From contig JAFMIR010000007.1 in assembly GCA_017853885.1 (NCBI GenBank), forward strand, positions 1 through 64,000: a stretch of 64,000 nucleotides of DNA, in the 5' to 3' direction. The position numbers were made by a program, and so were the translations under genes. The notes beneath the pieces were generated by a model. That model was not told the origin of the DNA. It saw only the letters and a list, made by a program, of their open reading frames with translations, and did not search any database. The DNA is from Prosthecobacter sp. (GTDB taxonomy: Bacteria > Verrucomicrobiota > Verrucomicrobiia > Verrucomicrobiales > Verrucomicrobiaceae). Below are positions 8,884-16,314 of the stretch, in pieces (position 1 is the stretch's first letter; every line of letters starts with the position of its first letter).

Positions 8884-9951
8884 TCACTTCGCGAGAAATT
8901 CTTCTAATGCAGCCTTGGTGACGCGATACTGCGAGCCGATTTTTTTACCCTTGAGGTCGCCTGCCTCGATAGAGGCAAGAACATCAGCTTCACTGACCCC
9001 CAAAGTTTGAGCAACTTGCGCGGGTGTGAGGATGTCTGCTGCTGCCGTAGGTAAGGAAGGAGGAATGGAGCCTGGAATCGGTGGCGGCATGGCAGCGGGA
9101 CTAAAGACGCCCTGCGCCATCATTTGTTGAGCCATGCCAAAGCCCATAGCGATTTCCGCTGCGGCACCGGCAGGGCCAGTACCACCCTGGGCCATGCCTT
9201 GCGCCATCTGAAACTTCACATACTCGTTCAGATTGCCGATCGCACTCATGCTGGAACGCTTGTCAATAGCCTGCTCGACCTCCGGTGGCACGCTGGCGTT
9301 TTCGAGAATGAAGCTAGCAATCTCGATGCCGTATTTCGCAGTGGTGATGGGATTGATAAGAGGCAGGAGGGCATCACCTAGTTCGGAGTAGCGAGTGGCA
9401 AGATCAAGGACAGGCACCTTCGCTGTAGCGAGCGCATCACTAAAGACGCTCACAATGCGGCTACGCATGGTGTCTGAGAACTCATCGAGGCGGAAGTGAT
9501 GGTCAGAGCCAGCAACTTCCTTCAGGAACATCTTCGGATCGCTGACTTTAAAATCAAAGGTGCCAAAAGCACGCACGCGAACGATGCCGAAATCTTGATC
9601 GCGCATCATTATGGGATTGCTGGTACCCCATTTGTTGCCGGTGAAGAGGCGTGTGTTAACGAAGTAAACGTCCGCCTTAAAGGGGCTTTCAAACCCGTAT
9701 TTCCATCCCTTGAGAGTGGAAAGAATGGGAATGTTGTCTGTGATAAGGTCGTGCTTGCCAGGGCCAAAAGTGTCTCCGAATTGACCCAGATACACAAATT
9801 GAGCCACCTGTGATTCACGCACAATAAGTTGGGCTCCACGCTTAATTTCTTTGTCTTCGTCCGGAAAACGCCAGGACAGCGTGTCGCGTGAATCGTCAGT
9901 CCACTGAATGATTTCAAGGAATTGTCCTTTGAGATAGTCCATCAAGCCCAT
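8884..9951 (-). CDS. SPFH/band-7 (YdjI-like) protein with C-terminal helix-turn-helix
   Basis: 355 residues in three parts. Residues 1 to about 250 are an SPFH/band-7 domain of the YdjI type, including FTGNKWGTSNPIMMRDQDFG. This soluble family has no membrane anchor. A low-complexity Met/Gly/Ala/Pro linker follows (about 250-305: QMAQGMAQGG, then a run of Pro and Ala). Residues about 307-355 (ILTPAQVAQTLGVSEADVLASIEAGDLKGKKIG, then YRVTKAALEEFL) match the excisionase/MerR-like helix-turn-helix found in 'helix-turn-helix domain 17'. SPFH proteins oligomerise into scaffolds or membrane-associated rings. Here the C-terminal module could recognise DNA or just serve as a docking module. The gene appears monocistronic. 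Confidence 0.85.
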   Translation of the reverse strand: MGLMDYLKGQFLEIIQWTDDSRDTLSWRFPDEDKEIKRGAQLIVRESQVAQFVYLGQFGDTFGPGKHDLITDNIPILSTLKGWKYGFESPFKADVYFVNTRLFTGNKWGTSNPIMMRDQDFGIVRVRAFGTFDFKVSDPKMFLKEVAGSDHHFRLDEFSDTMRSRIVSVFSDALATAKVPVLDLATRYSELGDALLPLINPITTAKYGIEIASFILENASVPPEVEQAIDKRSSMSAIGNLNEYVKFQMAQGMAQGGTGPAGAAAEIAMGFGMAQQMMAQGVFSPAAMPPPIPGSIPPSLPTAAADILTPAQVAQTLGVSEADVLASIEAGDLKGKKIGSQYRVTKAALEEFLAK

Positions 9952-10141
9952 GGTCGTGTGTGGTGTGTGGTTGGAAAACGGAGGGAAGCAAAGCGGAATG
10001 GTAGAGGTCTGTAGGAGGATGGCGAGTTGAATTTCGGCACGGAATTTTCACTCGAGGCTTGGAAGTTCGAAGTGGGGTCTGACACAATCTTCCAGCTTGC
10101 ACGGTGAGCAAATGCGGATAGATACCCGGCCCTTACTTCGA

Positions 10142-10216
10142 GCGCAGGTAGCTCAGCGGTAGAGCAGTTGGCTTTTAACCAATTGGTCGAGGGTTCGATC
10201 CCCTCCCTGCGTACCA
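10142..10216 (+). tRNA. tRNA-Lys(TTT)
   Basis: It folds as a complete cloverleaf. Acceptor GCGCAGG pairs with CCTGCGT (one G-T at the top). The D arm is GCTC/GAGC, the anticodon stem GTTGG/CCAAT with loop CTTTTAA (anticodon TTT), and the T arm GAGGG/CCCTC with TTCGATC. Discriminator A at 10213 is followed by an encoded CCA (10214-10216). Confidence 0.96.
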
Positions 10217-10309
10217 CTTTTAAAGTTGCATTTAAGTTATTGGTTCGCTTCAGAACTAGAGCATATGAAGTGCTCCGAATGACGGTTCAGCATGATCTCA
10301 GGAGAATCC

Positions 10310-10735
10310 TCAATGGCGGCTGGCGTGGCGGAAGCGGATTCGCTCCTTCAAGACATAGAGCAAGGGAGTCTCTACTCCCCATTGGCCTAAAATTGTCGAC
10401 GGAGCCTGTTGGAGCTGGTAGCCTGGCTGGCCGATCCAAAGATACTGGTAACCAGTCTTATTTGCCACATAGAGACCGCCGTGCTCACGCCCGCCTTTGG
10501 TGATGCAACCCGTGTGAACACGGCTGGGGGAGGCGTAATAAATGCCTCGATCGTCCTTGGCTTCCGGTTGGTACAGACCTGCAGGGAAGGTGACTTGGCC
10601 CCATTTATGCTCAGCTTTTTGGTCAGCTTCGATAACGATTCCCGTTGTGCCAAGAGCTGGCTGTGAGATGAGACGATTTGAAGCGCAGGAACTGAACCCG
10701 ACAATTGTAGCGATGAGGAGAACGATAGATTTCAT
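10310..10735 (-). CDS. Small lipoprotein, paralogue of the next upstream gene
   Basis: 141 residues from the start chosen at MKSIVLLIATIVGFSSCASN, which gives a lipoprotein signal with lipobox FSSC (Cys about 17). The open frame extends further upstream but that part has no signal and overlaps the neighbour. The mature part has no family I recognise. It shares an aligned core with the protein encoded at 10782-11198: V.FP.G.Y.PE....G.YY..P, then GG..GG....., which suggests an old tandem duplication. Expected location is the inner leaflet of the outer membrane or the periplasmic face. The two genes lie in tandem on the same strand, 46 bases apart, between tRNA-Lys and tRNA-Ala. Confidence 0.7.
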   Translation of the reverse strand: MKSIVLLIATIVGFSSCASNRLISQPALGTTGIVIEADQKAEHKWGQVTFPAGLYQPEAKDDRGIYYASPSRVHTGCITKGGREHGGLYVANKTGYQYLWIGQPGYQLQQAPSTILGQWGVETPLLYVLKERIRFRHASRH

Positions 10736-10781
10736 GGTGGCTGAAAGATGAATTCGGGTGTGAGCAGTCCTTCTGGATGCG

Positions 10782-11198
10782 TCAGCGTTCCGCAGCCTGC
10801 ACGGGCAGCTGGGGAGAAAAAAACCAGAGCTTGGGCGAGGCCGCACCCATTGCTCCAAGCAGGGTTCCAGCACGTTCATCCGCATCATCACGAGCATCGC
10901 CAAACCACGCGGCGTGCCTGCCATCGCGCGCGATGAAGACGCCGCCGCGGTAACCACCTCCAATGACGACGCCCTCGACGAGAATGGGTGTGGGTGCGAG
11001 GTAATAGACACCGTGTGCGGATTGAATCTCAGGAGTGTAAATGCCTACTGGAAATACGACTCGTGCACGCTGGCAGTCGCGGACCTCTTGCTGGGGCAGA
11101 AACAGAGCGCGGTCATCCGGCGCGACTTTAGAAAGGTGTACGCAGCCATTCAGTAGGAAGGCAGTCACAAGAAGCAGGATGTTTTTAATGGCGGTCAT
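10782..11198 (-). CDS. Small lipoprotein, tandem paralogue
   Basis: 138 residues from MTAIKNILLLVTAFLLNGC, a clear lipoprotein signal with lipobox LNGC; an alternative start five codons upstream adds MLLTG. The mature protein contains VVFPVGIYTPEIQSAHGVYYLAP and GGGYRGGVFIARDG, aligning with the downstream lipoprotein. This repeated FP-G-Y-PE ... G-YY pattern probably marks one small beta-rich domain. Function unknown. It is the upstream member of a two-gene unit; the upstream tRNA-Ala lies on the same strand 77 bases away. Confidence 0.7.
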   Translation of the reverse strand: MTAIKNILLLVTAFLLNGCVHLSKVAPDDRALFLPQQEVRDCQRARVVFPVGIYTPEIQSAHGVYYLAPTPILVEGVVIGGGYRGGVFIARDGRHAAWFGDARDDADERAGTLLGAMGAASPKLWFFSPQLPVQAAER

Positions 11199-11274
11199 AC
11201 CTGTCAAAAGCACCTTTCAAGCCTCAGCGTCATTAAAAAAATGACGTGAAGTCACGAATCTGATCAACAAAAAA

Positions 11275-11350
11275 TGGTGGAGGTAAGGGGATTCGAACCC
11301 CTGACCTTCTCATTGCGAACGAGACGCTCTACCAACTGAGCTATACCCCC
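11275..11350 (-). tRNA. tRNA-Ala(CGC)
   Basis: Read on the minus strand: acceptor GGGGGTA/TACCTCC, which contains the G3-U70 wobble that identifies alanine tRNAs. D arm GCTC/GAGC, anticodon stem TCTCG/TGAGA with loop TTCGCAA (anticodon CGC), T arm AGGGG/CCCCT with TTCGAAT. Discriminator A is at 11278, then an encoded CCA (11277-11275). Confidence 0.95.
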
Positions 11351-11464
11351 ATAAGGTCTTATCGCATTTTTTTTTACAGGTGATTTGAGGATTGTCCAAT
11401 CCCGATTTGGCAGGCTTCCTCCCTTGAGCTCTAGGAAACGCTCCGCTAGCATACTAGGCTATCC

Positions 11465-12127
11465 ATGAGTGAAGCCTCATCACCCGCCAACCAACTGCCC
11501 CACATGCGTCGAAACTATGCCTTGGGGCATTTGTCACGTGAATCACTCGCAGCAGACCCGGTCGTGCAGTTTGAAATATGGCTGAAAGAGGCTTTGGAAG
11601 CCGGTGTGATCGAACCCAATGCCATGACGCTGGCAACTTCTACACCGGATGGCAGGCCGTTGGTGCGCACGGTGTTGCTGAAGTCGCTTGATGAGCGAGG
11701 TCTTGTTTTTTTTACCAATCTCGAAAGCCGAAAAGCAGGACATATTGCGCAGAATCCGCATGTGGCACTCGTGTTCCCTTGGCTGGCGTTGGAGCGGCAA
11801 GTGATCATCACAGGCACGGCGGAGCGTGTGCCTGTCACCGAGACAGTCAGATACTTCCTATCGCGGCCTCGCGACAGCCAGATTGCTGCCTGGGCTTCGC
11901 AGCAGAGCCGTGCCATTTCCTCTCGCCAATTTCTCGAAATGGAATGGGCGAAGCTGAAAGAAAAATTCAGCACGGGCGAGGTGCCGCTACCACCCTTTTG
12001 GGGTGGCTTCCGTGTGCGGCCTCAGACAATGGAATTTTGGCAGGGTGGTCCACATCGGTTGCATGACCGTTTTCAATACAAACGTGGTCCCCATGACGTT
12101 TGGACTATTGAACGCTTGGCTCCCTAA
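11465..12127 (+). CDS. pdxH: Pyridoxamine 5'-phosphate oxidase
   Basis: 220 residues, the normal length for PdxH, the FMN-dependent cytosolic enzyme that oxidises pyridoxine or pyridoxamine 5'-phosphate to pyridoxal 5'-phosphate. Family stretches are all present: the N-terminal helix (MRRNYALGHLSRESLAADP), the FMN-binding segment TPDGRPLVRTVLLKSLDERG followed by FFTNLESRKAGHI, the IITGTAERVP strand, the SRPRDSQIAAWASQQS loop, and the C-terminal WGGFRVRPQTMEFWQGGPHRLHDR. It lies 27 bases upstream of the DenD-like epimerase gene on the same strand, so the two may be cotranscribed. PLP made here would serve the window's aminotransferase and SufS. Confidence 0.97.
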   Translation: MSEASSPANQLPHMRRNYALGHLSRESLAADPVVQFEIWLKEALEAGVIEPNAMTLATSTPDGRPLVRTVLLKSLDERGLVFFTNLESRKAGHIAQNPHVALVFPWLALERQVIITGTAERVPVTETVRYFLSRPRDSQIAAWASQQSRAISSRQFLEMEWAKLKEKFSTGEVPLPPFWGGFRVRPQTMEFWQGGPHRLHDRFQYKRGPHDVWTIERLAP

Positions 12128-12153
12128 CGGTTTTTTCTCTACTCATTCACTGC

Positions 12154-13122
12154 ATGAAAATCATCATCACCGGTGGCGGCGGATTTCTTGGTCATCAGTT
12201 GGCCCAAAAAATTCTTCATATTGGCACTCTATGCGATAAACCTGTCTCTGAGGTTGTGTTGCTTGATGCGGCCTTCCATCGGCCGATCTCTGATCCTCGC
12301 GTCAAAACGATACAGGGTGATATTGGTGATCGTGATGCAGTCTATAGTGCGGTGGGAAGTCATGCCGACGTGATTTTTCATTTGGCATCGATGGTCAGCG
12401 GTGAGTGCGAGGAGCGTTATGATGACGCCCTCAGGGTGAACCTCGATGGCGGGCGTCATGTTTTTGAAGCTGCCCGTGCGGCTGCTGGACGTCCGCGGGT
12501 TGTTTTTGCCAGCAGCGTTGCCTGCTACGGAGGCATCGACATGACGCAGATGATGTCAGATACGACCAAACAACTGCCCCAGACCACCTATGGCATCACC
12601 AAGGCAATGTGTGAGATGCTGGTGAATGATCACACGCGCAAAGGTCATTTTGATGGGCGTACTGTGAGGCTGCCAACGGTCATCATCCGTCCAGGCAGGC
12701 CAAATGCTGCGGCATCAAGTTGGGCTAGCGGGATGTTTCGTGAGCCATTGAATGGCGAACCGTGTCTTTTGCCAATCCGGCGGGATCAACCGCATCCGAT
12801 GACGAGTTACCGAACGGTCATTGAAAGCTTCATTGCCTTTGCCGAGGTGAATGAGTCAAAGCTCGGCAGGGATCGCGCCTACGTGCTTCCAGCGCATCGT
12901 GTGACGCCGGAGATTGCGGAGCGGGTCATCACCCAGGTGGCGGCAGCTAGAGAGATCAAGCTAGGACCGATGGTGGATGCTTTTGATGCACGCATCCAAA
13001 GCATCGTGGACAATTGGCCGCAGCAGGTGGATGGCAGCCGTGCGGAGGCGCTTGGTCTTCCGCAGCCTCCGCCCCTCGCTGCAATTGTGGAGCAGTATGT
13101 GGAGGACTTCCTAGGTCGCTAG
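12154..13122 (+). CDS. denD: NAD-dependent epimerase/dehydratase, D-erythronate dehydrogenase-like
   Basis: 322 residues of the extended short-chain dehydrogenase family. The N-terminal dinucleotide site is GGGGFLG (in MKIIITGGGGFLGHQL), followed by DGRHVFEAARA-type helices. The active-site Ser/Tyr/Lys triad appears as ASSVACYGG and the YGITKAMCE motif. The substrate half (TVRLPTVIIRPGRPNAAASSWASG) closely resembles DenD, the dehydrogenase that oxidises D-erythronate in four-carbon sugar-acid catabolism. DenD usually sits with kinase DenK and an isomerase, and neither is here, so the exact substrate is uncertain. It probably shares a transcript with pdxH. Confidence 0.8.
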   Translation: MKIIITGGGGFLGHQLAQKILHIGTLCDKPVSEVVLLDAAFHRPISDPRVKTIQGDIGDRDAVYSAVGSHADVIFHLASMVSGECEERYDDALRVNLDGGRHVFEAARAAAGRPRVVFASSVACYGGIDMTQMMSDTTKQLPQTTYGITKAMCEMLVNDHTRKGHFDGRTVRLPTVIIRPGRPNAAASSWASGMFREPLNGEPCLLPIRRDQPHPMTSYRTVIESFIAFAEVNESKLGRDRAYVLPAHRVTPEIAERVITQVAAAREIKLGPMVDAFDARIQSIVDNWPQQVDGSRAEALGLPQPPPLAAIVEQYVEDFLGR

Positions 13123-13207
13123 ACTGCTTCATAGGTCCAAGTGGATCTCACTGGACCTCATCACGTCTCGTTTTCAGCGAAAGCTTCGGGCTACGATTCA
13201 AATGGTG

Positions 13208-14386
13208 TCAGACCTTGACCCACGTTTTTGCCCGGCTGCTCTGAAGGATGGCTTCGCACAGTTGAACTTCGTGATGGCCATCGGCTGCGGTTGCAAAGAG
13301 TGGCTCAGTCTTCCTATTGCTGGCAATATGCTCATACACGGCACGGTATTGCATTTTATGGCAGTCGCTGAAGCCTTCGGGATGACCGCTGGGGTAGTCG
13401 GTGAAATGAGCAACATCTTCAAGGAATCCGGGCGTTCCGCGTTGGAGAATCTGATTTGGTTCATCGCGTCGGCCCAAGATGATCTCGTTAGGCTGCTGGA
13501 GGTCCCACCGCACACTGGCTTTCGTGCCATAGATGCCAAAACTGAGGCTGCATTTCCAACCGGCTGCCACTTGAGAGATGCTGGCGTTTGCATGCACACC
13601 GGAGGCGTAGCCATGAGAGGCCTTGCCGAATTTTAGCATCACGCTGCCAAAGTCTTCGGTATCTACCTTGTAATCGATCAGGGATTTGGGATCGGTTTTG
13701 GTGAACGTCTGCACCTGGCTGCGGGGACGCTTGCGAGTTTTGTGAAAGGTTTCGAGGTGTGCAAATACGCTGGTAGCCTTGGTTCCGAGGACGAAGCTCA
13801 CCGCGTCGATCCAGTGTGTGCCAATGTCGCCCACTGCTCGGAGCTTGCCACCCTCGCTGGCGAGCAATCGCCAGTTGTAGTCAGTCTCATGCAGCAGCCA
13901 GTCTTGGAAGAAATGACCTTGCACATGAATGATTCGGCCTAGATCACCACGTGCCACCATTGCACGCATTTGCAAGATGGCTGGGAAGAAGCGGCACACA
14001 TAGTTCACAGCGAAAACCGGGCCTTTTTTGCCACCCTTGCGCACGGCCTCCACCACGAGAGCCGTTTCCTTCGAGTTCATACCGAGGGGTTTTTCGCACA
14101 CCACGTGCTTGCCCATCTCAATTGCCTTCAGACATTGCTGCACGTGTGCTTTGTTAGGAGAGGTGACGTGCACCACATCAATGTTGGGGCTGGCATACAT
14201 GGCCTCATGATCGTAATCGCCGTAAACTTCTGGGATGCCCCAGAGTTCGCCGGTGTGCCGAGCGCTTTGAGAGGATCCGCAGATGCCATTCACCGTAATA
14301 CCAAGACGTTTGAGCGCCTCAATGTGAACTGGGCCAATAAAGCCCGTGCCGATGATGCCGGCGCGTAGATGGTGGAGAGAAGTCAT
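13208..14386 (-). CDS. Gfo/Idh/MocA-family oxidoreductase
   Basis: 392 residues. The N-terminal Rossmann domain begins LRAGIIGTGFIGPVHIEALKRLG. The family lysine motif CEKPLG falls at about residue 96, after HVTSPNKAHVQQCLKAIEMGKHV. The C-terminal domain includes GDIGTHWIDAVSFVLG, where the His is the usual catalytic residue. These enzymes oxidise or reduce sugars, inositols and other polyols with NAD(P). The substrate is not predictable. Verrucomicrobia often hold dozens; three are in this window. It converges with the DenD-like gene (85-base gap) and is followed upstream by an unknown membrane protein on the same strand. Confidence 0.9.
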   Translation of the reverse strand: MTSLHHLRAGIIGTGFIGPVHIEALKRLGITVNGICGSSQSARHTGELWGIPEVYGDYDHEAMYASPNIDVVHVTSPNKAHVQQCLKAIEMGKHVVCEKPLGMNSKETALVVEAVRKGGKKGPVFAVNYVCRFFPAILQMRAMVARGDLGRIIHVQGHFFQDWLLHETDYNWRLLASEGGKLRAVGDIGTHWIDAVSFVLGTKATSVFAHLETFHKTRKRPRSQVQTFTKTDPKSLIDYKVDTEDFGSVMLKFGKASHGYASGVHANASISQVAAGWKCSLSFGIYGTKASVRWDLQQPNEIILGRRDEPNQILQRGTPGFLEDVAHFTDYPSGHPEGFSDCHKMQYRAVYEHIASNRKTEPLFATAADGHHEVQLCEAILQSSRAKTWVKV

Positions 14387-14407
14387 GGTGTCAGATCAGT
14401 CTGGAAT

Positions 14408-15988
14408 TCATGGTTCATCACTAATAGCAGGTGCTTCAGCAATACTTTGCAGCCGGGTAAGCATTTCAGGGGGCCATATGGAGGCTTTTTCTCTGCAAAC
14501 ATTTCGTGCGGTTGCACGGATGTCGTCTGCGTTCGGAGAGCTTGGATAGATAAGCCCCTCCCATACAGAGACCGCACGGATATCAGCTTTGTCGATCAGC
14601 AGACGTGGCAGGTTTTGGCGTGTCTCAGGATCAGAGGGGGGATCTAGGTGCAGCCAAACAAGCAATTGGAGATACTTTTCATCCTCAAAGGGTAGCTCAG
14701 GAGTATGGCCAGAGAGCAGCATCTGACTCTGTGCCCAAGTGCCTTCTTTGACCTTCTGAACCAGTGGTGCGAGTGAATCCTTGCCTTTGGAAAAGCTGGC
14801 TAATTGGGCTTCGCGCCATGCCTTGCCGTCGATTGGAACCATAGAGCTCATGGAAGAAGTGGTGCCAAAAAGCCCACGCAGGTCCTTAATTGCACGATAA
14901 ACGCCTTCTGGAGCCATAAAAAAAGTGCCGCCTGTGAGAAACACGCCTACTGCCCAGCCCAGCGCAAAACGCGCTACGGAACTTGCCTGAGGCCGCACGG
15001 CTAGAAAACCCGTATCGTCAAAGGCATTAGACTGAGACTTCGGACGCGGAGTGGCAGTTGCGGGACTTGAAGGTAGCTCAAGTGCCGGCTCTTGGAACGA
15101 ATTGCTGGATTGTTTGAGCATTTCCAGCCTCTTTTGCCATGACTGCTCGTCTTGGAGTCGCTTCATGGCGAGTTCCCACCAGCAAGCTGGCACCACCTTA
15201 AAAAAAACAGATGCTGTCTCCATTTCGAGCGTCAACTGCTCTGCTAGGAAGAGAAGAGCACGCCGCTCTTCCTCGGATTCCCATTTCCAAGCTGTTCGCG
15301 GGCGTCGAATGCGGGTATCCCACAAATCGCGCACCTCTTGGGGAGCGCTGGCCAGCACTTTGCCAGCTGCTAGCCATAGTCGGGCATCGGCGATGGCCTC
15401 GGCGTGTTCCGAAGAAGCCAGTGGCACAGCAGCGTTGAACAATTGTTCTGCCTTGGATGGGCGTGTTACCGCCAGAGTGGCTGCCAGTGCCAGCATCACC
15501 TCCACGGCAGCTGAATTCTTCATCGTGCCTTGTGCCGCCACGATCGATTCTGCCAGCCGAACGAGACGATGTGTTTCACCCCTTGTGGCCCACTTGGAAG
15601 CCACTGTGCATGCGATGGCTGCCTGACCACTGCTCAGCTCGATTATCAGATCTGGGACGCGTGCCAGTTCAGCGAGCCGCTCCTCCTGGTCCTCAAAAAT
15701 ATCGCTGATAAAAGCGCTGGCTGGCACTGCCCAGTCCGGTTTGGAAAAGGCCTGCACACAGAAAGCGTCAAAGCGCTCTGCTACGCCTGCGTTGTGGCGC
15801 AGAGAGTCCATGAGATCGACTGCGAGTTTATTCAGCTCCGAAGGCATCTGGTCGGCTATCAGTGCTTGTAGGCTATGGCCACGATGCTTCGCGGCCGAAT
15901 CTAGTGCCATGGATTCCTCCAGCCGAGGTGATTCTGCTCCGGATTCGGAGGGATCGCTATTGGAAAGCATGAATTCGGTATCAGGCAT
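14408..15988 (-). CDS. Hypothetical protein with one central membrane helix
   Basis: 526 residues from MPDTEFMLSNSD. A longer open frame reaches 16201, but its extra 71 residues are Cys/Arg-rich and look non-coding, so the start at 15988 is preferred; a further Met lies six codons in. No family recognised. The N-terminal ~300 residues are helical and Ala/Leu/Glu-rich, reminiscent of TPR-like solenoids (for example SSEHAEAIADARLWLAAGKVLA). A low-complexity Ser/Pro stretch follows, then one hydrophobic helix (VARFALGWAVGVFLTGGTFFMA), then a ~150-residue C-terminal helical part with WAQSQMLLSGHTPELPFEDEKYL. This suggests a cytoplasmic helical domain tethered to the membrane with a periplasmic tail. 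It may share a promoter with the oxidoreductase downstream (21-base gap). Confidence 0.75.
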   Translation of the reverse strand: MPDTEFMLSNSDPSESGAESPRLEESMALDSAAKHRGHSLQALIADQMPSELNKLAVDLMDSLRHNAGVAERFDAFCVQAFSKPDWAVPASAFISDIFEDQEERLAELARVPDLIIELSSGQAAIACTVASKWATRGETHRLVRLAESIVAAQGTMKNSAAVEVMLALAATLAVTRPSKAEQLFNAAVPLASSEHAEAIADARLWLAAGKVLASAPQEVRDLWDTRIRRPRTAWKWESEEERRALLFLAEQLTLEMETASVFFKVVPACWWELAMKRLQDEQSWQKRLEMLKQSSNSFQEPALELPSSPATATPRPKSQSNAFDDTGFLAVRPQASSVARFALGWAVGVFLTGGTFFMAPEGVYRAIKDLRGLFGTTSSMSSMVPIDGKAWREAQLASFSKGKDSLAPLVQKVKEGTWAQSQMLLSGHTPELPFEDEKYLQLLVWLHLDPPSDPETRQNLPRLLIDKADIRAVSVWEGLIYPSSPNADDIRATARNVCREKASIWPPEMLTRLQSIAEAPAISDEP

Positions 15989-16314
15989 GAAGTGGGTTTT
16001 TACGATGGATCGTGTGGGGATGCAATGTGCGGTTCTAGGTGAGCGGCATCTCTGCGCAAAGTCGTATCGAGGACAGTTCTGGTATTTGTGGGAATTAAGG
16101 TTTGTTCGTCGTATGCGGCTCTGTCCCCTTGCGGAGGTTATAGCGCTTCGATGCTGGCCACTGCAGAATAGGAAAGTCCATTTGGCTGCACCGCTGCTCA
16201 TTCAAAAGATGCATGCTTGTCTTGGCCATGTGGTATTGTGTGCTGGCGGCAGATGCTTTTGGGCATCTGCACTTTCAATCCTCCTTGATTGGAACGAAAG
16301 GATAACGCGTATCG
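15989..16314. other. Divergent intergenic region
   Basis: 326 bases between the divergent unknown membrane protein and the dimethylformamidase-like gene. It should hold both promoters. The only structure I see is the perfect inverted repeat at 16249-16270. No RNA gene or repeat is evident. Confidence 0.6.
16249..16270. promoter_or_regulatory. Perfect inverted repeat upstream of the dimethylformamidase-like gene
   Basis: GCAGATGC and GCATCTGC are perfect eight-base arms around the spacer TTTTGG, centred about 55 bases upstream of the start at 16315. It could be an operator or an RNA hairpin in the leader. There is no T-run, so it does not look like a terminator. Confidence 0.35.

Noticed and set aside
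15989..16201. N-terminal extension of the hypothetical membrane protein
   Set aside because: Cys/Arg-rich, unlike the rest of the protein; the inner Met is a better start.
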